From Panicum virgatum (lineage: Eukaryota; Streptophyta; Magnoliopsida; Poales; Poaceae), in NCBI RefSeq assembly GCF_016808335.1, contig NC_053143.1, positions 2,451,398 through 2,515,397 on the forward strand: 64,000 nt of DNA, written 5' to 3'. This document shows positions 44,046 to 55,564 of the stretch, piece by piece. The position numbers and the translations under genes were made by a program. Numbering within the stretch: the first letter of the stretch is position 1; the number at the start of each line of letters is the position of its first letter. The notes beneath the pieces are model-generated. The model searched no databases. It was not told the DNA's origin and was given only the letters and a program-made list of their open reading frames with translations.

Positions 44046-45375
44046 CTAAAGTGTTCCTGAATCTTCGATGGCGATTGTGTTATACAGAGACCCGTCACTG
44101 CCGAATGAGTTCTCCAGAAAGCCATTTCCATCGAGATGGCTGACGTCTCCACACCTCTCAAGGATCCACCGCCCCGTGACGCCGGAGACACGGAAAATGT
44201 TCAATGAAGTGTTGGGAATGTTTCGACGACTGGAGCTGTTAGGTGGATCGGTGTGCCTGCACAACTCTAGTATGGCTGCAAGGTGGGTGACCACCACAAC
44301 TCTCTCCCCTGTCCACATAGTAGCCGCATTATTAGTGTAGAATCAAATGTTTCAGAGTTGAGAATTGCCATGAGCGTGTATTTACAAGCAGCAGCGCAAT
44401 GTGAGATAAAAAGTTCAGATTTGTTTAGCCTCTTTTAAACTTCCATGTAGTGTTGTTACCCATAAGGATTTGGGAAATGAAAGGAAGATTAAGAATGAGG
44501 CTTGCAGATTACCAGTGTGTTCTTGGGCAATCTTATTCAAGCAAGAGACACAGCACTCATTTAACTGATTTAGGCTTTCTCCACCACCCTGAACATCAAT
44601 ACAAAGTGTAGATAAGCTCTTCGGAGCGAATTTCATAATTATATGGGTTTATCATCGATCCAATTAAGTAGCTAAAGTAAACTTGTCCTATTTTCAACAT
44701 CTTCTTGAAAGTTGTAACTAGCAATAATAGGTTCAAAATATTTGTATAGCTATTCAAATGGTAAAATTCAAGATCTTAGTAAGTTAAATGGTTCCAACAT
44801 TGTAGCGCTTTAGAATTTGCCGGTTACCATTTCAATTTGGACAAATTAAGATGTGAATTTATCGGTACTTCTTGGTTTCTGCTGTCATGATCAGAGCCCT
44901 CAGTAATTTTAAAAATGTCAAAGCCTCTGAAAACATCTGATTTTTTATTTACAACATCATCCCACATCAAGCCTTGGAAATATCCCATATACATTTCTCT
45001 CAGTGCCTCAGTCAGCACCAACTGAAAAAATAAACATTTGAGAAAAGGGACATATAGAATGCACAATGCACTTATTCCATTTTGTTTTAGAAAAAAAGAA
45101 CAGAATGGCCTTACATTTGTTACACCACAAACTTTTGCTATAATTTCTGCAGTCTCAGCAGCACGCTTCAAATCAGAAGAGTATATGACAGCTGGTTTGG
45201 CTTCTTTTGATAGCCGATGAGCCACCTTTTCACAAGATTTTTTACAAAAAAGAAAAATGTCAATGCTAGACATGGAACTGCAAACAATAGTCAGTTCTGA
45301 ATTGTTTGCGCAAATGAACCATATCGTAAGGGCTTGCTGTCTACCAATCTCATTTAGCTTTGGGTCCAATTGTCC
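44046..45375 (-). pseudogene. Phosphoglycerate-mutase-like gene, copy C (splice-damaged)
   Basis: Exons matching copy B: 45325-45375 (GQLDPKLNEIGRQQALT), 45115-45225 (AHRLSKEAKPAVIYSSDLKR), 44863-45021 (LTEALREMYMGYFQGLMWDD), 44513-44588 and 44046-44308 (GERVVVVTHLAAILELCRH ... GNGFLENSFGSDGS). The C-terminus is longer than in B. The donors after exons 2 and 4 read AT where B has GT. The frame is nonetheless open from the 2/3 intron through exon 4, giving a 217-codon frame (44824-45477). The RHG-bearing first exon is not seen; the CACTA element at 46366 lies in what was intron 1, so the exon may lie beyond the right edge. Confidence 0.68.
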
Positions 45376-46365
45376 CTGTTGAAGGATTTTGATTTCTGTC
45401 AGTACAATAATTTTCTTTTTCGTAAAAAAAAGACAGCTAATGGAAGAATGGCTACAAGGAGCTCCAAAATCTAGCATTTTGAGAAGTGGATATGAATATA
45501 TTGCTGCAGTTTAATGCAAAAGATTTGGCATCATTTTCCAGCTTCAAAAAAATCAACCAGCTAATATTCTACATTCAAGTAACAAAAAATCTCACAAATT
45601 ACATGCATGGCTGATTTATAAGGCCAAGGTAGTATCACTGGATTATCCATTCATCGTCTTGTAGGTAAATATGGATGCTAGAGATATTGTTTTCTTATTA
45701 GGGATAGAAGGTCGATTTTCTAGTTAGATACAGATATTACAAAAGAGACATTGTGGTAGTTAAATATTAAAACTTTGGAGTGTATATGGAAGCGGGCGGG
45801 GCGACAAGCCTGAGGCGCCGGGCGTGAGAGGCGCGGCCCTTTGCAGAGGGGCTGGCGGAGCAGGTGCGGCAGGGCCTGGGGGCGGTGCACGGCGGCAGGT
45901 GCGGTCGTGCGGAAGCGGGTGGCGCTGGGGTTGATGAGTGAGGAGGTGGCCTAAGGTTTGGTTTGGTTGACGCGAGTTGGGCCTATTCGACCACAAAATT
46001 GGGTTTCTAAAGGCTGTAATGTAGATGGAAAGTTTTTCGTACGCATAGCTCATTAGGCGTGCTATCAGCTCGTGAGCTGGCTCGAACTTGCTCGTTACGC
46101 TAACAAGCACAAAGTCCTGCTCTGCTGTTAAGAATTGGATCGAGCCGAGCCGAGCTGGCTGCGAGTTAACGAGCCACAAGCAATTTTTTTAGTCCTATTA
46201 TAAGGTAGTTAAATATCAAAACTTTAGAGTGTAATTTGATTGAAGAGATGGATGGCAGATCAAAACATGCATAAATAAATGCATTAGCATTTGAAGGATG
46301 GACAAATTGCATGCAACCAATCATATTGAAGTCTGCCTGTTCCGGAAACAGAGCAGACTGCAAAA
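45376..46365. other. Remnant of intron 1 of copy C with an insertion
   Basis: Parts match intron 1 of copy B, including the empty Stowaway site (45512-45513). A roughly 420-bp block (about 45785-46203) is flanked by 30-bp direct repeats with two mismatches (45755-45784 and 46204-46233). The block ends with GAGCCGAGCCGAGCTGGC-type sequence typical of transposon ends. Confidence 0.6.
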
Positions 46366-46387
46366 CACTACGTGAAAACCTCAAATA

Positions 46388-46800
46388 GGTAACACGGCAT
46401 TGGTAACGGGCGCTAAAAGCCCGTTACAGAGAAGGACATCTGTAACGGGCGCAGAACAACGAGTGTTACCAATAATCCTGGCATGCCCAAGCCCGGCCAC
46501 GCCACCACAACGCCCGTTACTGATAAGTAACATTGGTAACGGGAGTTTAGTGCGACCGTTACTTAGCTTCAGCCCGTAACGGTTCTTAAATACAACCATT
46601 ACTACTAATGTCATAATCCGTAACGGTCCCTTAATGTCCTTTACTAAAAATACAAATAACCGTAACGATTGGGTAATGACCGTTACGAATATCTCAATTA
46701 CGAGTAACGGACTTTAATGCCCGTTACCGATATTCCATTCTGGTAACGTGAGTGAGTGACCGTTACGTATACACACTTGAAGCCCGTTACTGGTACTGTT
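46388..46800. repeat. CACTA subterminal repeat cluster
   Basis: Around twenty copies of GTAACGG/CCGTTAC-like words occur in both orientations, several paired as GTAACGGGC...GCCCGTTAC. In CACTA elements such clusters bind the element's accessory protein. Confidence 0.88.
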
Positions 46801-46859
46801 GAAATAATTGAGGGGAGCACTATAGCATCACTGTAGCAGCGTCTTCTTCCTCATCCTCC

Positions 46860-47342
46860 CGCTGCGAGAGGCTACGGCAGACGGCGGGCTTCCAGCCGGC
46901 GCTTCCGGCGTCGGCGGTCCTGCGCCGCTGCGACTGCCGCCACTGCGCGCCCCTCCACCTCCTGCACCACCCTCAATCGCGGCTCTAGCACCCTCCGGCT
47001 GCACTTGCCACCCTCATCATGGCCGCCGGTCCCGTCGGCTGTCGTCGCTCCAGCACCCTCCCGGCGGCGGAGAGCGTCCTCCCGGCGCTGCTGCAGCCAT
47101 AATTCCCCTTTGCTCCGGTCCTTCGCCGCCGCGATCGCCGCCTCCTTCGTCTGTGCGCGCCTCCACCTTAATTCGTCTGTCACTCCGGTGCCTCTGCTCG
47201 CCGCTCTGCACGAGCACGCCTCCACCTTCGTCTGTCACTCTGGTGCCTTCTGCAGCGCAGCAGCTTGCTTTAGTCGTCGTCACCGCAGTAGCTCCGTTCG
47301 TCGACCATCGTTGCTGTCTCCACCCTCAGTGTCCTCATCAAG
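46860..47342 (+). other. GC-rich leader exon of the CACTA transposase
   Basis: A GC-rich stretch ends at a donor CATCAAG|GTATGG (47342/47343). The next acceptor, CTTGTAG|ATGGCAGC at 47733/47734, opens the transposase. This suggests a 5' UTR exon and a 391-bp intron. Confidence 0.5.
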
Positions 47343-47733
47343 GTATGGACTTTGCCCCTCCTAATTAGTAGGCATCTCTAGTAGGAAAAAATAGGAAAAT
47401 TCTTGATTAGATTCTGATAATAATACTATGCAAATGCTACATGGTGATAATTATCATATTTTTGTTGTAATATTGAGGAAAATTGGAACAATTATCATCA
47501 TGGTGAAAATGCTAATGGACAATTCTTGTTTCGACTGAATCAAAGAAACTTGGAACAAATATTGAGGAAGAATGATAATATTTTTGTTGTAAAGCTACCC
47601 AGCACCACAATTCTCGTGTGTAATCTACATGGTGATATTACTATGAAAATGCATGCTATCCCTTCTCCTCTTGATATTAGATTATGATGATATATTATTT
47701 GTTTCAAAATATTTTTTTTTGTTGAACTTGTAG

Positions 47734-48315
47734 ATGGCAGCTGATCGGACTTGGATGTATAGACAGCCCCGAGTTTGGGAGACATTCCTAAGTGGGGTCA
47801 ATGGTTTTCTAGCTCAAGCAGAGGCAGACATGAGAGATCGGGGTGTCCCCACAATGTGTTGCTCCTGTGTTGATTGTCTCAACCAGAAGAAGTTTGGACA
47901 ACGGGACAACATTTTTCATCATTTGATCACACGTGGATTCAAAGAGAATTACACGTGTTGGAACCAGTATGGTGAGGAAGGGCTTAATGAGGTTGAAGAA
48001 GGATGCCTTAACAAAGGCGAATCGCGACACCATGCTGAAGGGGCACATTGACGCCATGCTGAAGCCCTTAACGAAGGTGAAACGAGTGCCTATTGACTTA
48101 ACTCATTGATTTCTCATTGTTAATGGCTTAACTCATTGATTTGTCATTATTATAGGGGAAGAAGAATGTGGCAACAACTTTGAGGAATATGAAGCATTCC
48201 CACCCAGCGTGATGAGTCCTGAGGATATGACTGACCAAGATGTTACAGGTTTCAACGATGATGATTTGCTGTCTCGTGTGGACAATGTTGATCAAATGTT
48301 GAGTTTCAGGGTGTG
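47734..48315 (+). pseudogene. CACTA transposase, N-terminal part
   Basis: The segment opens MAADRTWMYRQPRVWETFLS and continues with MCCSCVDCLNQKKFG, HHLITRGFKENYTCW and WNQYGEE. This is the Cys-rich transposase-associated domain found at the N-terminus of TNP2-type proteins. A second exon (from about 48155, after TTATAG) gives FEEYEAFPPSVMSPEDM and DDDLLSRVDNVDQM. The Athila element then interrupts at TSD TACAC (48316-48320). Confidence 0.78.
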
Positions 48316-48320
48316 TACAC

Positions 48321-49720
48321 TGTTGGCGCTCCTTAAGTATCTATTTTATCCCCTGTTTAACTTTGATAATGGCATGAATTTAATATCAAAATCACTAACC
48401 ATCCTAACCTCGGCCCAATTATTGGTCGTTTTCACGTTTGCACATATATTTTGGAGGGTACTTCGTTTTTGCAGGTTTTTGACCAATTTTGGAGCATGAA
48501 ATGGCGAGGCCTACGATCACGCGATGACACGAAGAATGACGAAGGCCAAAGCCCGAACAAAGGATCGAAGGCCATGATGTTTAGAGGCCTGTTCATGCAT
48601 ATCCACCCTCCAATGAAGCCCAAAAGACAAAGCCCACAAGATAAGATCAAGATACTTCGGGGCTAAGCAAAGCAAAGAGATATTTAAGGAAGCATTTTCC
48701 ATCCTATCCTTCTCCTCGAAGAAATCTCGAAGATAACGACGTCTAAAGGGGTGCAATCGTGAAAGACATAAACTCTAGAAGATTCCAGGAGGCTTGGGGA
48801 GAAAGTTGAGCACGAGCCGGCGAAGGAAAGTGCCAGGCCGGCCGGCCCAGGCCTTTTTTAGGTCGGTTCGACCTCCCCTTTGACCGAGGGTTCCCTGAGG
48901 CTATTTAAAGACCCCTCCCCAAGGTTCACAGAGAGATCAATTCGGGAGACGACGCCAAGGAGCAGAGAAGATAGAGGGACACCTCTCGGAGAGCCGAGGG
49001 TCGTGCTAGTTGTCTAGGGTTTGCCCTAGACGACGTGAGAACCTTGCAAGGAAGACCACGTCGGAGTTCTGGAGCTAGGATCATCAAGATCAAGGTAGGG
49101 CCCCGGTTGTGATCTTGTGATGTACAATCATTCATGGTGAAGTTATTTGTGTTTCCGAATGTTTAGCGACCATGTTCTCCTCTTTCAATTTCGTTCTTTT
49201 CTTTGGGTTTGCTTCATCCTAAATCTATTATCGAGATAGATCGCTTAGCATGATCTTGTAGTCATGGTGGCTAGAGGTTCATGGCGGAACTACCAAAGGG
49301 GGTTCGACTTGCTTCAGGGTATCTTTGTTGAAAGGGGTGGCATCGTGACAGGTCGTTGCCACTAAGTAGGTGGGGTATCGAGGGATTGGATTGGAGATTT
49401 TGGGTTTAAAGAGGCTTTTCATTGAGATTCACATCTATCTTACTTCACTTTATCTAGCTGGAACTACAACATATGCATGATCTAGGTGATCTAGATTGGT
49501 TATCTCTAACTTTCTCTTGCTACTTTCGGTGTTTGTCGTGTTTTTAGTAGATTAGATTCGTTTTCACCATCTCACACAAAGAAATTTCTATGCTAGTAGA
49601 TTGTTTCTTGTCTCTTTGGTTCCGTGGATTGATAAACCTTGGGGGAATACTCTAAGGGAAAAGCTACACAAAACCGTGCGCTTGCGGTATATAAATCGGG
49701 GGCGCTAAGGAGCGTCAACA
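48321..49720 (+). repeat. Athila 5' LTR
   Basis: The 1,400-bp LTR runs TGTTGGCGCTCC...GCGTCAACA with a TATA-like ctatttaaag at 48901-48910. Confidence 0.94.
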
Positions 49721-49983
49721 AGCTTTTCTGGCGCCATTGCCGGGGAACCATCGATTTAAGATCCAATCTTACTTGCATTCGTAAATATTTCTTTTTCTTG
49801 ATTTTTCTTTTTGACTTTTTTAGATCTCTTATTTTTCTGAGCTAACTAAAAAAACAGATCTATTCCACGAAAATCAATCTAATCTAGATTTTGCTTTATT
49901 TTTCTTTTATGTTTTAGATCTTGTATATTCATCTTTTAGATCTCGTATATATTTTTTCTTTTTTCACTAACCCCTAACAGGAG

Positions 49984-52506
49984 ATGGACGGGAGCCTCTC
50001 CAACAAACCCGAAATTTTTGTGGATGATCCAGAAAAAATTTACAGGCAAAGGAGACGAGAAGCACGATCAAAGAAGCCGGAACTAGTAGATCCAAAAGTT
50101 GAAGCCGACGATTCATCGTCTTCACCCCAAGCAACTCCACCAACAAGTCCAAAGGAGGCGCCACTTCACCAAGGGATGGCGCTACCGGAGCCGGAGCGTA
50201 CGATCGGAGAGCTATGCACTCCGGACATTCGGGACTTGCCGATCCAAAATCTCGACAACATCGGAGTTCCGTTCGAGATCAAGACTTCAATCATAAGGAT
50301 GGTGCAAAGCTCACCCTTCACTGGAAAAGAAGACGCTAATCTACACCTTCAAGCGTTCCTCCAACTATGCCGCACCTTCGACATGCATGGGATGACTCAA
50401 GATCAAATAAGAGCGAGGCTCTTTCCGTTCTCTCTACTTAAGAGAGCACTGCAATGGTTTCATTCTCTACCACCGCACACGATGCAAAATTGGGAGTCCT
50501 TGATAAAAGAATTCATGACGGAGTTCTACTCGCCGGGCAAGACCCAGATTCTGCGCAACAATATTGCAACATTCGCGCAAGCCCCGACGGAGACTATTGC
50601 GGAAGCCTATGAGCGCTTCAACGACTACATCCGCGCCGTACCTCATCACAAGTTCTCAAGGGAGGATGTGGTCCAGAAGTTCTATCAAGGCCTCACTACT
50701 GCATCAAGGGGGATCATTGACGCATCGGCCGGAGGTTCTATCATTGAGCTCACGTCTACTCAAGTTTTCAAGCTATTCAAGAAGGTGGCGGACAATGACG
50801 CATGGGCATCATCGGGGCGCCTACAACCACTCCAAGCTGTGGGCGCCGCGAAGAGTGTATTACAAGTGGAACGTGAAGAAGTGCTAGAAGGGAAGATCGA
50901 CTTGCTCGTGAGAAGGTTGGAGAAGATGGAAGTGGAAAAGAGAGAAGCCCAAGCTATTGATTTAAAGGCGGCTGAAGCGAGGTCTACATGTGAAGAATGC
51001 GGAGAGTACGACCATGTGCAAAAGAATTGCCCGGAGGAAGCCAAGATGCTCGACTACATGAAGAAGGGAGAATGGATTCCGCCGACCAACTTCCGCTACA
51101 GGCAAGGTAGACCCCAATTTAATGCAAGCTCTTCCATTCAAAACTCGGTGCCTCTTCATATACAATTGAAGGAGTTCATGGAGGAGCAAGGCAAGATCAA
51201 CAAGGACACCGTCACCAAGTTCAAGGCTATGGACAAGATCCTGGAGAACATTGATGGCAAGGTGACGGAGGTCGGGAGCTCTAACCTTCAAGTACTCAAC
51301 ATGATGAAGATGCTAGAAACACAAGTAGCCCAGCTCGCCGGACGCTTATCTAGCAACGAAGGAAAATTGCCCGGGCAACCTCAAAGTCCGGAGACGGCTA
51401 AGGCAATTCAAACTCGCTCGGGAAAGGAGACCGAAGAACCCGAACATGCAGCGGGAGCAAGGAAGCCTACGCCAAGAGTTGAAGTGGACACCGTCATCAA
51501 GGAGAAGGCACATACTCCTATGCCAGAGATAGTCACCGAAGAGCCAGAGTTTGAGCTAGATGATATAAACACCAAGATTCTACCGCCAAGGCCACGATAC
51601 AACAAAGGTAAACATGAAGATGAGCAGTTCAACAAATTTGTTGACATGGTACGCAGGTTGAGCATCAATATGCCGCTCTTGGACGCTCTACAAGTTCCGA
51701 CGTATTCTCGCTACTTCAAAGACATCATGGGAAACAAGCGCGAGATACCGCCTAGCACTGTCAAGCTAACCGAGGAATGTAGCGCGGCAATCGCTAATGA
51801 AGCTCCTGAAAAGAAGAGGGACCCCGGATGTCCTATCATCCCGTGTTCCATTGGATCTCTTATGTTCGAAAGAGCACTTTGTGATCTCAGTGCAAGTGTG
51901 AGCGTCATGCCAAAGAATGTGTTCGAGAAGCTACGCTTGCCGGAGCCGGAGCCGGAGCCCACCGCCATGTGCCTAGAGTTAGCGGACAATTCCGTTCGCT
52001 ATCCTTTGGGAATTGCCGAAGATGTGCCCGTGAAGATTGGAGAACACTTAGTCCCCGTTGACTTTGTGATTCTCGATATGGGAGAAGGGAGCAAGGCGCC
52101 TCTCATACTTGGGAGGCCTTTCCTCAAGACCGCAAGGGCGAACATCGACGTTGGCAAGGGGGAGATAAAGTTCGACATCAATGGCACCACAAGCGAATTC
52201 AAGTTTCGTCCACGCCTCGAGGTATGCAACATGATCAATGTCAAATATGTTCCACCTCACCGCCGTGTCACAAAGGAGAAGCCAAAGAAAGAAGAGGAGC
52301 CGAACAAGAAGGAAGCGAAGAAGGAGATAGAAGTCGTCGCGTCCATCGCGACAAAGAAGATCATTGCACCCGTCAAGAAGAAAGCTAAAAGCCCGCCTGT
52401 GAAGACCAAAAAGACGACTAACGTAGAAGACAAACCCGCACCAAGGATTATGCGGAAGTGGGTACCCAAGACTGCATCGCCATCACCGAGCGTTGGTCCG
52501 AAGTGA
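49984..52506 (+). CDS. Athila gag-protease polyprotein
   Basis: The intact frame has 840 codons. The gag domain covers roughly residues 70-290 (HLQAFLQLCRTFDMHGMTQ, LPPHTMQNWESLIKEF, FYQGLTTASRGIIDASAGG), and a CCHC knuckle CEECGEYDHVQKNC lies near residue 340. The aspartic protease follows (CPIIPCSIGSLMFERALCD, LILGRPFLKTARANIDV); its active site reads DLSASVS where most relatives have DLGAS. A Lys-rich tail ends the protein. The frame closes where RT would normally begin. Gag forms the particle and protease cuts it, so this element could still supply particles but not copy itself. Confidence 0.9.
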   Translation: MDGSLSNKPEIFVDDPEKIYRQRRREARSKKPELVDPKVEADDSSSSPQATPPTSPKEAPLHQGMALPEPERTIGELCTPDIRDLPIQNLDNIGVPFEIKTSIIRMVQSSPFTGKEDANLHLQAFLQLCRTFDMHGMTQDQIRARLFPFSLLKRALQWFHSLPPHTMQNWESLIKEFMTEFYSPGKTQILRNNIATFAQAPTETIAEAYERFNDYIRAVPHHKFSREDVVQKFYQGLTTASRGIIDASAGGSIIELTSTQVFKLFKKVADNDAWASSGRLQPLQAVGAAKSVLQVEREEVLEGKIDLLVRRLEKMEVEKREAQAIDLKAAEARSTCEECGEYDHVQKNCPEEAKMLDYMKKGEWIPPTNFRYRQGRPQFNASSSIQNSVPLHIQLKEFMEEQGKINKDTVTKFKAMDKILENIDGKVTEVGSSNLQVLNMMKMLETQVAQLAGRLSSNEGKLPGQPQSPETAKAIQTRSGKETEEPEHAAGARKPTPRVEVDTVIKEKAHTPMPEIVTEEPEFELDDINTKILPPRPRYNKGKHEDEQFNKFVDMVRRLSINMPLLDALQVPTYSRYFKDIMGNKREIPPSTVKLTEECSAAIANEAPEKKRDPGCPIIPCSIGSLMFERALCDLSASVSVMPKNVFEKLRLPEPEPEPTAMCLELADNSVRYPLGIAEDVPVKIGEHLVPVDFVILDMGEGSKAPLILGRPFLKTARANIDVGKGEIKFDINGTTSEFKFRPRLEVCNMINVKYVPPHRRVTKEKPKKEEEPNKKEAKKEIEVVASIATKKIIAPVKKKAKSPPVKTKKTTNVEDKPAPRIMRKWVPKTASPSPSVGPK

Positions 52507-52544
52507 AGAGGAAGAAAGTCTAGCTATAGACTATAAACGAAGCG

Positions 52545-52643
52545 CTTTGCGGGAGGCAACCCGTTCGTCGAGTCAAGAATAAAGCTGCCGGGAGTTCAAC
52601 CCGTTCGTCGAGTCAAGAATAAGCTGCCGGGAGGACAACCCGT
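52545..52643 (+). repeat. Tandem repeat after the Athila gag ORF
   Basis: Two and a half copies of a roughly 39-bp unit contain GCCGGGAG, CAACCCG and TTCGTCGAGTCAAGAATAA. Each unit can fold through CGGG/CCCG. It sits where pol should start. Confidence 0.85.
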
Positions 52644-53920
52644 GAAAAGTTTAGGTAAGTGAGTCGAGAATTTTGCTACGCAAGAACATGATATACTTTT
52701 GAATAATTGGTCGTTCGGTCGAACATCTCGATTTGGATTTTATTCGCTCGGTCATTTCAATGATGTTTCTTATTTTAAACCAATGACATGAGCCATCCTA
52801 TGATTTATTTGCCTCTTCTTGAGAAAGCCGCATCCAAAATTCCATACCTATTTTTGGCGACCGTCCTCTCCATGACGGCCGGACCAAGTTGAGATAAAAC
52901 ACACGAATAGAGCCATGCTATGTTTATATCATTTGAATTCTTGATGCGTAGGTTCGCACAAACATAGAGAGAATTTTCAGTTTTCATCACCATAGGACTA
53001 GAATTTTCCTAACCTTAATTATTCTCTTTTTCAAAATTCTCTCTCTCATTTTGGCAAAAATTAGAACTTAAACCCAAGACCCACGGTTGAATTCGAGATT
53101 GTTCGCTATCAATTCATGAAAGTGAACGGTTCCGATGCAATCAAAATTAATGTAGTCGGGAAATATTTTTCGACTTACAAATGTACAGATATTTCAATCC
53201 CCCTCTAATTATTCATTTAAACTCATTACATGCTTTGAGTCAATTCTGACATTTCGAAGTTAGAGGAGGATTAAACATCTAAGTATGATTTGGAAAGGGT
53301 TTATGTGCTTGATTAACATCCATTGATCAAAGTGAGTTCACGGGAAAGAGTTGTGCTCTCTACCTACCACCACATGCAAATAATTCAAAGGAGGGAGCAG
53401 CCATGCATGGGAAGGACATGTGATTTTCAGCAAAGATGGCACCATGTGATGAATGATTAAGCATGGGACAAGGTGAATGACACAAAGTGGAGAAATAATG
53501 TTACAAGTGGACATCAAAGGCAAAAGAAGGAGTGGTTCACGGGATTTGGACGGTGCAAAGCATGCAAGATGTACTGGACAGAAGCAAATAATTGCACCAG
53601 GAAGCCACCAGAGAAAATTGAAGTGGAAAGGAGCCAGAAATGCCCTAGGCCGGCCGGCCCCAAGGCCCTAGGCTGGCCGGCCTGGCCCCTATTTAAGCCC
53701 TCTGGTGCTCTCCTTTGGCAGGTATACTCCTCACTCATTTATTTGCTTATGTTTTTCAAGTTCTTCGCCCAGAAACGTCAGTTAGAGCCCTGAAAAATTC
53801 ATCCACCAAAATCTACTCCAAAAATCTCAGAAAATTCACCACAATTCCTAGTTTGTTCCACTCTTCGATATATTGTTCTTCCGCCGGCAAGAAACCCCCG
53901 GTGTGTTTGTTTTTTAGTGT
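52644..53920 (+). other. Athila non-coding stretch in place of pol
   Basis: No RT or integrase motif is seen. A GGCCGGCC pair lies at about 53650-53690, just before a TATTTAAG-like sequence and the downstream ORF, so this could be an internal promoter region. Confidence 0.5.
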
Positions 53921-55564
53921 GTGCAGCAAGGAGTCACCATGAGTGGCCTCATGAAGTTCATCGCCGGGAGGAGAAGGACGCGTTCATCAACATCCGACGC
54001 ATCGGCAAGTTCTTCGCAGAGGCACTCGGTCTCCGAGTCTCCGCGGAGCATGGAGGAAGACAACCCCGCACCGAGGAGCGACATGCTGCTCCTTGGTGGG
54101 ATGAGAGACCCGAGAAGCTCCTCCATGAGATTCACCGAAGGGATGCCACTTCCTCCACGGCGTTCGACAAGGTCATCCGCACCACCACCATACAAGCCCA
54201 AGAATTCAGAATATAGGTTTATTATCATGTCGAAGGAAGAAGAAGAAAGGCTCAAGTTCATGAAGGGAAGACTACGAGCAAATTATGATTTTGATGATGA
54301 AACATTGGTGAAGCTGGGATTTCATCATGACATCTATGAGCTATTGGAGAACATCGGTTGGAAGTTATTTTTCGACGGTGTCACGGTTGATATGCAAGAA
54401 GAAGTGGCTATTGAGATGTTCATGACATTAGAAAAATCAACGGAAGTGGTGGATGATGAAGAAGTTCCATGTCTGAAATTTAGGCTCAAGAATGAAGAGA
54501 AAGTAATCACCTATGGAGAAATAGGAAGCTTGCTCGGATTCAAAAATAATGCATATGAAATGGTGCAAATTGAAGATGGAGAGCTTGATGAATTTTGGAC
54601 AAAAATAGCAAAAGATGTCAACCGCCAAAGAAAGAATATAAGTAATGTTACCCTCCAAATATTCCACTCTTGTTTGAGCAAGAGAATTCTCGGGAGGATG
54701 AGAGAATCGAAGGTCACCGACCAAGAATTAAATTGGATGTATGCTGCATTGGTGAAGAAACAAGGAATTGATCCCACCAACATCATGGTTGAAAGGTGGC
54801 TTTGTGAAGCATCATCCGGCACAAGAGAAGTTGGTTCAGGATGTTATCTCACAATGATAGCCTGAGCAATGAATCCGAGGTTACGAGTGATCCAAAAATT
54901 TTATGTCCCGGGAAGAGATATTGGGATTGATCATTTGAGGCAAGGCCATTATATCGGAGGGGATGAAAAGAAGGGATTTACTATTTCTAATATGGATATT
55001 TCTCTCCCCGATCAAAGGCTGAAATTATTTGCAAGAGGGAGGACTGATTGGCGAGTTGAAAATATTGGGAAAAAGGTGAAGAAATCCAAAAGAGGAAGGT
55101 TAATTGAAGGGAAATTGGCATCGGCACAACAAGAAGACTTGTAAGTAAACCTTCCACCGCCAAGTTCTGCTTATTGGAGGAATGAATTTCAAGGTGCATC
55201 AAGTGGACAGGGATACCCGCAAGGATGGACGAGTCAATGGGAAGGAAGCCAAGAACAAGCATGGGGGCACGCTGTGGCGGCACCCCCACCATTTAGCAAC
55301 TACGGCTACCCACCCTCGTCATATCAAGGAGAGATGCCCGACCCGTCATTTGGAGCACAATATTTTGACCTCCCTCAACCAGAACAAGGAATGAGAATTA
55401 TGGGTGCTTATGCGAGAAGAAACATGGAAGATATAGATGACATCCGGAGGCATACAACCCAACTAGAAGATGGAACTGCGGGAATCGCATATCAAATGGG
55501 ACTTCTAGGCCTGGCGCCACCGGAACAATTTAATGGAGGAGCATTTCAGCAGTATTATGATTAA
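53921..55564 (+). pseudogene. Athila ORF1-type protein (two premature stops)
   Basis: One frame of about 548 codons runs through with in-frame TGA (54863-54865) and TAA (55142-55144). Readable parts include EERLKFMKGRLRANYDFDD, LLENIGWKLFFDGVTVDMQ, NVTLQIFHSCLSKRILGRM and WMYAALVKKQGIDPTNIMV. These resemble the protein found downstream of gag/pol in Athila elements (ATHILA ORF-1 family, from memory). A Pro/Tyr-rich tail follows (PPPFSNYGYPPSSY). Its function is not established. Confidence 0.65.
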
